Below, in pieces: positions 6,313 to 6,426 of a stretch of 6,426 nt of DNA. The notes under the pieces were generated by a model. It searched no databases. It was given only the letters and a program-made list of their open reading frames with translations, and was not told where the DNA came from. The position numbers and the translations under genes were made by a program. Every line of letters begins with the position of its first letter. Position 1 is the first letter of the stretch. The DNA comes from Oscillospiraceae bacterium (GTDB lineage: Bacteria > Bacillota_A > Clostridia > Oscillospirales > Oscillospiraceae), in NCBI GenBank assembly GCA_017411665.1, contig JAFQPT010000374.1, positions 1-6,426 on the forward strand, read 5' to 3'.

Positions 6313-6426
6313 TTACAGAGCCTTCAAGGTCTCCATAATCACATCAATGGACTGCAAAGCGGCCTTGGGCGCAAAGGTGGCGTAATCCATGCTGCCGCCG
6401 TCGCCATCGGAGATGGTGCGCAGAAC
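6313..6426 (-). CDS. mtnN: C-terminal end of a probable MTA/SAH nucleosidase (partial)
   Basis: Only the last 37 codons and the stop lie in the window; the gene continues past the right edge. The reading frame is open to the edge. Its RTISDGDGGSMDYATFAP (residues 3-20 of the visible part) fits the end of 5'-methylthioadenosine/S-adenosylhomocysteine nucleosidases, where an ISD motif carries the catalytic Asp and is followed by a final helix starting with paired alanines (here KAALQSIDVIMETLKAL). The enzyme cleaves adenine from MTA and SAH, by-products of S-adenosylmethionine use. Other members of the same phosphorylase fold, such as other nucleoside phosphorylases, are possible because only the tail is visible. 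It is the first visible gene of a probable minus-strand operon with the ribonuclease-like gene. Confidence 0.65.
   Translation of the reverse strand, partial: VLRTISDGDGGSMDYATFAPKAALQSIDVIMETLKAL

Noticed and set aside
1..6426. Apparent absence of GAATTC in the window as a sign of EcoRI-like specificity
   Set aside because: I saw none by eye, but fewer than two are expected by chance in this length, and family membership does not fix the recognition site.
1..6426. CRISPR array, tRNA, rRNA or insertion sequence
   Set aside because: I saw no regularly spaced direct repeats, no cloverleaf or rRNA-like stretch and no transposase. The hairpins at 2780-3106 differ in sequence and spacing, unlike a CRISPR array.

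Overview
The window looks like a chromosomal segment of a Gram-positive, Clostridia-type gut anaerobe, probably in the Oscillospiraceae/Ruminococcaceae range. This is inferred from strong AGGAGG-type ribosome binding sites, dispersed GC-rich palindromic intergenic repeats carrying CGAGCGAAGCGAG, and the gene types present. The species cannot be fixed from the sequence.

Left part (about 1-2750) is an AT-rich defence module. A 66-67 residue XRE-type regulator on the minus strand faces a plus-strand two-gene operon. The first gene is an EcoRI-family adenine-specific DNA methyltransferase. The second, joined to it by a one-base TAATG overlap, encodes an N-terminal DUF262 (GmrS/ParB-like) domain with a DGQQR motif and a C-terminal classical HNH nuclease. 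The divergent spacer holds a perfect 9+9 bp palindrome over a plausible extended -10 promoter, and a second, weaker copy 25 bp further on at the expected transcription start. Together these resemble a controller-regulated restriction-modification (or modification-sensing) system. The methyltransferase plus DUF262-HNH pairing, where GmrSD, BrxU and SspE carry DUF1524, is the most interesting point.

Middle part (2713-3168) has no credible gene. It is a dense run of about ten inverted repeats belonging to a dispersed intergenic repeat. The 13-base core of this repeat also occurs in the same orientation at 23-35, so the defence module lies between two direct copies.

Right part (3126-6426) is GC-richer, all on the minus strand, and looks like host backbone. 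In transcription order it holds the C-terminal end of a probable MTA/SAH nucleosidase (cut by the window edge), a complete MBL/beta-CASP ribonuclease-like protein 52 bp downstream, a hairpin, a good promoter, and a membrane protein. That protein has a degenerate kinase C-lobe in the cytoplasm, one membrane helix, a Pro/Thr-rich stalk and an external C-type-lectin-like domain. It lacks the kinase N-lobe and the catalytic residues, so it is a pseudokinase receptor-like protein rather than an enzyme.
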